The position numbers and the translations under genes were made by a program. From Alkalicoccus saliphilus (GTDB taxonomy: Bacteria > Bacillota > Bacilli > Bacillales > Salisediminibacteriaceae), in contig NZ_PZJJ01000019.1 in assembly GCF_003044065.1 (NCBI RefSeq), positions 1-64,000 on the forward strand: a DNA stretch of 64,000 nucleotides, written 5' to 3'. Of the stretch, positions 60,334 through 64,000 are shown in pieces. Position 1 is the first letter of the stretch, and each line of letters begins with the position of its first letter. The notes beneath the pieces are model-generated. The model did not search any database. It was not told the origin of the DNA and was given only the letters and a program-made list of their open reading frames with translations.

Positions 60334-63300
60334 TTACCAGACATCTTTTACGAATCTGTTTTCTTCCTGTAACGTATCGAGCCACTCCCGGGCTTCTTCT
60401 TCCGATGTTTCTTTCAGCTCGGAGTAGCTGGTTATTAAGGTGTTTTCCACCTGCGGCGCCATTTTGCTTCCTTCGCCGCAGATGTAGAAGTGACCGCCGT
60501 TTTCTGCGAGAAGTTCGATGATCTCTTCTTTATTTTCTTTCATGAGATCCTGCACGTACGTTTTCGGCTGCTCTTCCATTCTGGAAAAAGCGGTGTGAAG
60601 CTTTACAGCACCTCTTTTTTCGTACTCTTTCAGCTCGTCGTCGTACAGATAATCCTGCTGTTCATGGCGGCTGCCAAAGTACAAATGTGCTTCTCCCAGC
60701 TCCTGCCCGTTCTTTAGTAATTCATCTCTTGCCTGGAGGAATCCTCTGAACGGGGCGACACCTGTACCAGGCCCGACCATTACGACCGGTGTTTCCGGGT
60801 TTTCCGGCAGCCGGAACGAACGCTGCATCCGGAAGAAAATCACGATATCATCTCCCGGCTTTAAGTTCATGAGGAAGTTGGATGCGGTGCCGCGGTATTC
60901 CCCTTCCCCGCTTAACGCTTTTCCGCGCACGACGCTCACCGTAATGCTTACCTTTTCCGGCTGTTTTTTCGGAGAGCTGGAAATTGAGTAGTATCTCGGT
61001 TTCAAGGCAGGAAGCAGGGCAAGAAAGCGGGTAAATTCCAGCTCACATGCTTCGTATTTTTCCAGCAGATCGAGCATGGAGATATTCTTACCCTGGATTT
61101 CTTCCTTGTATCTGTCTTCTTCCAGTAAATCTTCCAGCTCTTTTTTGTGCGGTGGGCACGTCGTTGTCTCTGCCATCTCCTTCAGCTGCTCCCTTGTAGC
61201 GGGTTCCTGCAGTTCGACGCTGTAGCTGAATACATCGTAGATGCTCACTGGTTTACCGACAGGAAGATGGGCGGCGCTTCTTCCCTGCGCTTCGATTTCA
61301 ATCTTATCGTTTCCGTTGAGATCAAATCTTTTTAATGCTCTTTCCACGAGCTCTCGATCGTTTTGAGGAATGATCGCGATGTGATCGCCTTCCTCATATG
61401 TGAGCCCGGGCGGAACGGCTATTTCGAGATGCCTTGTGAACCTGTTGGATTCCTCACTCTGCAGCTCTTTGTTTTCGAGTACTTCTGTTTCTTTCGCGAG
61501 ATGTGTTTTAGCGACGGCGTTTTCTGCAATGCCAGTGACAAATTCGATGTCCATTTTATTTTTCTGGTTCATGACGTCTTCTTCCAGTGCTACATCAAAC
61601 TCTTCCAGTACGACAGCCCACAGCTCTTCCTGCCATTCGTTAAAATCCATTTCAAAGTCTCCGCTCGCGTTTCCTTCTCCCCGTTCATGGAGACGCTGGG
61701 CGCCGTTTTTTTCTAAATATTTATCGAGCTGTTTCGGTACTTTCTGGTACGTGCTGGCCCAGTTCGTGTCGCCGCAGCCAAATACCGCATACTTGACTCC
61801 TTGAAGAGAATCGTTCGTTTCTTGCAGCCATGATAAAAATGCTTCTCCGTTATCTGTCGGCTTCCCGTTATAAGAGGCGGAAACGAGCAGAACCAGCCCT
61901 TCCTGCGGGAGACTGCCTTTGTAGCCGTTCAACGTGGAAACTTCCGTTTCAAACCCCTGCAGTTCCCCGGTATCCGCAAGTTCTCTCGCTACGCCTTCCG
62001 CTGTGCCTGCCTGGGACCCGTAAAGAACGAGCAGCGGCGTCCCGTGATGATTTTTTTCTGCAATGGCGTCCAGATCCTCGTCCTTTTCTTCTGCCGCTGT
62101 TTTTTCCTGGCCGGGAACTTTGATTTCTTTTTCCTTCCGGGGCGCCACTTTCATCGTAAAGTCATGCGGCTTCAACGTCAGCGTTTCTTTAATTTCCAGT
62201 TCGTAATCCGCGTAATTAACGAAATCAAATTCTTTTAAGATCATTCCGAGCACGAGCGTCGCTTCATGCAGGGCGAACTGCTGCCCGATACAGGCACGCT
62301 GGCCGTTGCCGAACGGTTTGTACGCATTTTCCGGTACTTTGGACGGATCTTCAAACCGTTCCGGTACAAACTCCTCGACGTTTTCCCCCCACGCTTCTTT
62401 GTCCCGGTGAAGTTTCGGCAGAAGGACGTTGATGGAGTCTCCTTTGTTAATGATATATTCATCGGCAAGCGTCGTGTCTTCTCTTGCGTATAAGGAAAAG
62501 GCAGGCGCTGTCGGCCACAGTCTGAGCGTTTCCTCCAGTACCATACGCACGTATTTCAATTCTCTTACCTGCTGATAGGAAGGTAATTCATCCATTAACA
62601 CCGTTTCGGCTTCTTCCTGTGCCTTTTTGTGTTTTTCCGGATTTTTCATTAAATAATAAATCGCAAAGGAAAGCAGTCCGCTCGTCGTTTCGTGGCCTGC
62701 GATGAGAAAGGTAATCATTTGATAGCGGATGTTTTCGTCATCGAGCTTTTCCCCGGTCTGCGGGTCGTTTCCTTCGAGCATTCTGGAAAGGAGGTCCCCT
62801 TTATCCGGCACGTCTGCTTCTCTTCTGTCTTCGATTAATTTATCGACGAGTTCATACATCGTATCAATGTGTTTATTGAATTCTTTTTTCTTCTGCAGAC
62901 TGAGTTTCTGCTGAATGTCGATGCGCTGCAGCTGGCTCATTGCTTCGTCCAGCGCCTCGACCATGGAGTGCACAAACGGGTGATTCTTTTCGGTGTAAAA
63001 GCTGTTAAAGCGGTAGTTAAATCCGCAGAGGCCGATCGTATCAAGTGTCAGACGGGTCATGTCCTCGGGTACGTTGATGGAATCATCGTCATTTAACCGG
63101 GACCATTTTTGGATGAGCTGCAACGCAATATCGACCATTTTATCGTGGTAATGCTGCATCGCCCGCTGACTGAAGCTCGGCAGTAAAATGTTGTGGGCTT
63201 TTTTCCAGTTTTCTTCTTCTGTCCAGCTCGTAAACAGCCCATCGCCTGCAAACTGTCTTGCTTTTTGCAGCGGCGGCCAGACGTTTTTATCAAAGCGGTC

Positions 63301-63507
63301 CTCGTCACATACTTCTTCCACGAGCTTCTGGCTGGAAATATAAATGGTATCTCTTCCGGGAAGCTCCATGCGGAATATCGGGCCGTACTTATCGGCCAGC
63401 TTGACGAACGACTGGACCGGGCCGTGGGAATCTATTTGCGGCAGGTTCATCAACGGGCCATATGTCCGCGGCTGCGGAAGGTCTTCTTTTCTCTTTTTAT
63501 CGGTCAT
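60334..63507 (-). CDS. Self-sufficient cytochrome P450/NADPH-P450 reductase (CYP102A, P450 BM3 type)
   Basis: 1057 residues, the length of P450 BM3 and Bacillus subtilis CypB/CypD. P450 domain (1-~460): oxygen-binding I-helix AGHETTSG, ExxR in EETLRLWP, heme Cys in [11 protein letters not shown] near residue 400. FMN domain (~490-640) with [21 protein letters not shown] domain (~660-1057) with [22 protein letters not shown] and a final W. It hydroxylates fatty acids near the omega end with NADPH and O2. AAAAGGAGCAAGATAAA precedes the ATG. The fatR repressor gene that often lies next to cypB is not seen within the remaining 500 bases. Confidence 0.96.
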   Translation of the reverse strand: MTDKKRKEDLPQPRTYGPLMNLPQIDSHGPVQSFVKLADKYGPIFRMELPGRDTIYISSQKLVEEVCDEDRFDKNVWPPLQKARQFAGDGLFTSWTEEENWKKAHNILLPSFSQRAMQHYHDKMVDIALQLIQKWSRLNDDDSINVPEDMTRLTLDTIGLCGFNYRFNSFYTEKNHPFVHSMVEALDEAMSQLQRIDIQQKLSLQKKKEFNKHIDTMYELVDKLIEDRREADVPDKGDLLSRMLEGNDPQTGEKLDDENIRYQMITFLIAGHETTSGLLSFAIYYLMKNPEKHKKAQEEAETVLMDELPSYQQVRELKYVRMVLEETLRLWPTAPAFSLYAREDTTLADEYIINKGDSINVLLPKLHRDKEAWGENVEEFVPERFEDPSKVPENAYKPFGNGQRACIGQQFALHEATLVLGMILKEFDFVNYADYELEIKETLTLKPHDFTMKVAPRKEKEIKVPGQEKTAAEEKDEDLDAIAEKNHHGTPLLVLYGSQAGTAEGVARELADTGELQGFETEVSTLNGYKGSLPQEGLVLLVSASYNGKPTDNGEAFLSWLQETNDSLQGVKYAVFGCGDTNWASTYQKVPKQLDKYLEKNGAQRLHERGEGNASGDFEMDFNEWQEELWAVVLEEFDVALEEDVMNQKNKMDIEFVTGIAENAVAKTHLAKETEVLENKELQSEESNRFTRHLEIAVPPGLTYEEGDHIAIIPQNDRELVERALKRFDLNGNDKIEIEAQGRSAAHLPVGKPVSIYDVFSYSVELQEPATREQLKEMAETTTCPPHKKELEDLLEEDRYKEEIQGKNISMLDLLEKYEACELEFTRFLALLPALKPRYYSISSSPKKQPEKVSITVSVVRGKALSGEGEYRGTASNFLMNLKPGDDIVIFFRMQRSFRLPENPETPVVMVGPGTGVAPFRGFLQARDELLKNGQELGEAHLYFGSRHEQQDYLYDDELKEYEKRGAVKLHTAFSRMEEQPKTYVQDLMKENKEEIIELLAENGGHFYICGEGSKMAPQVENTLITSYSELKETSEEEAREWLDTLQEENRFVKDVW

Positions 63508-63534
63508 TTTATCTTGCTCCTTTTAATTGTTGGC

Positions 63535-63720
63535 TGCTTTGAAAATAAAAAGTGAATGTCCGCTTTCGTTTCCATGGGGACGCTTTCCGAGCGGGCCGGC
63601 CTCAGCTAATTCCGTCCTCCTTTGGTCGGCCGGAATGAATCTTCGACTCGGCCTGAATCGCTCCGGAGTCGCCCCATGTCTCCTGCAGCTTTCTGTAAAA
63701 ATGAAAACCTCTCTTTCTTT
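63535..63720. repeat. Dispersed GC-rich intergenic repeat, copy E (reverse orientation)
   Basis: The reverse complement contains GGAATTAGCTGAGGCCGG, CCGCTCGGAAAGCGTCC, AAGCGGACATTCACTTTT and TATTTTCAAAGCAGCC, matching copy A at 36.1-36.3 kb almost base for base. It sits directly upstream of the P450 gene and may contain part of its promoter region. Confidence 0.7.
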
Positions 63721-63891
63721 TCAAGAAAAACAAAGTGTTTAAAAGAGTCCTTCCAAAATGTAAATGAAGTGAAAACCGGCGGACGTCAGTTCCAGCTGGT
63801 GAGTTCCTCCAAGACAGGATTGGAGCGGAGCTCTTCCAACTATCAATAACTCGTTACCATTTCCCACTTCTGTTTATTTCGCATCAATTTT

Positions 63892-64000
63892 TTACGTGCG
63901 TTCATTTTTTCCCTCTTTTAAGATGTTCACTGTTTTATTTAATTTGGCTGTGAAAAACTTAATTTCTTCTTCGGTAAACTGCTCGTCAAACAGCTGATGT
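63892..64000 (-). CDS. C-terminal end of a MarR-like regulator (partial)
   Basis: The last 35 codons run in from the right edge and stop at 63892-63894. The pattern DEQFTEEEIKFFTAKLNKTVNIL is like the final dimerisation helix of MarR-family repressors (a FT/SEEE start followed by an amphipathic helix). Too little is visible for a firm assignment. If it is MarR-type, it could control the neighbouring P450. Confidence 0.5.
   Translation of the reverse strand, partial: HQLFDEQFTEEEIKFFTAKLNKTVNILKEGKNERT

Noticed and set aside
1-64000. CRISPR arrays, tRNA or rRNA genes, riboswitches
   Set aside because: No regularly spaced repeats, cloverleaf sequences or known aptamer cores were recognised by eye. 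A covariance-model scan would be needed to exclude weak cases.

Overview
The window reads as the chromosome of a low-GC Gram-positive bacterium of the Bacillaceae, probably halophilic or alkaliphilic. The evidence is strong AGGAGG-type ribosome binding sites, a consensus Bacillus Zur box, a CcpA cre site, GabR- and CdaR-type regulators, a CYP102 (P450 BM3) fusion protein, acidic exported proteins and many Na+- or TRAP-type transporters. No rRNA, tRNA or CRISPR array was seen. Two compositions are visible: about 2.7-28.9 kb is AT-rich, and from about 29 kb to the right end it is clearly GC-richer.

Left end (0-3.2 kb): a possible insertion-sequence end with a 43-bp palindrome truncates a KAP-type P-loop NTPase gene. 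Next to it is an intact nuclease-helicase protein (DUF2075/Schlafen-like). A second, decayed copy of the nuclease-helicase start lies at 15.7 kb.

AT-rich catabolic block (3.2-27.2 kb): a 2-oxo-acid dehydrogenase operon (E1alpha, E1beta, E2, E3, SDR) is transcribed leftward from a -24/-12 (sigma-54) promoter and is divergent from a PAS/AAA+/HTH activator. The activator appears to use an AUU start codon. A second sigma-54 promoter precedes a zinc alcohol dehydrogenase and TRAP transporter operon, and the same motif lies upstream of both promoters. Then comes a nine-gene leftward series (glycerate kinase, TRAP PQM, alcohol dehydrogenase, CitE-like lyase, CoA-acylating aldehyde dehydrogenase, 2-hydroxyacid dehydrogenase, aldo/keto reductase) behind a cre site and a CdaR-like regulator. 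Its enzymes fit oxidation of a hydroxy acid to a malyl-CoA-type thioester, cleavage to acetyl-CoA and glyoxylate, and salvage of the glyoxylate.

GC-richer block (29-64 kb): GDSL hydrolase; DapA-family aldolase; a second sigma-54 activator divergent from a sigma-54-driven operon for a small membrane protein, a sodium:solute symporter and two M20 hydrolases; a third sigma-54 activator followed by a sigma-54-driven YjiH permease, class III aminotransferase and ureohydrolase operon; then gabT-gabD with a divergent GabR. The ureohydrolase, aminotransferase and GABA genes together suggest guanidino-acid to GABA to succinate catabolism. The rest is housekeeping or accessory: lipid kinase, tandem CNNM/CorC-type proteins behind a small overlapping ORF, MBL hydrolase, EamA exporter, an SDR pseudogene, Zur-regulated ZinT, a membrane-anchored serine hydrolase, a second glycerate kinase, the CYP102 fusion and a partial MarR-like gene at the right edge.

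The unusual theme is density of regulation: three PAS-type sigma-54 activators and four good -24/-12 promoters within 31 kb. A family of dispersed GC-rich intergenic repeats occurs only in the right part.
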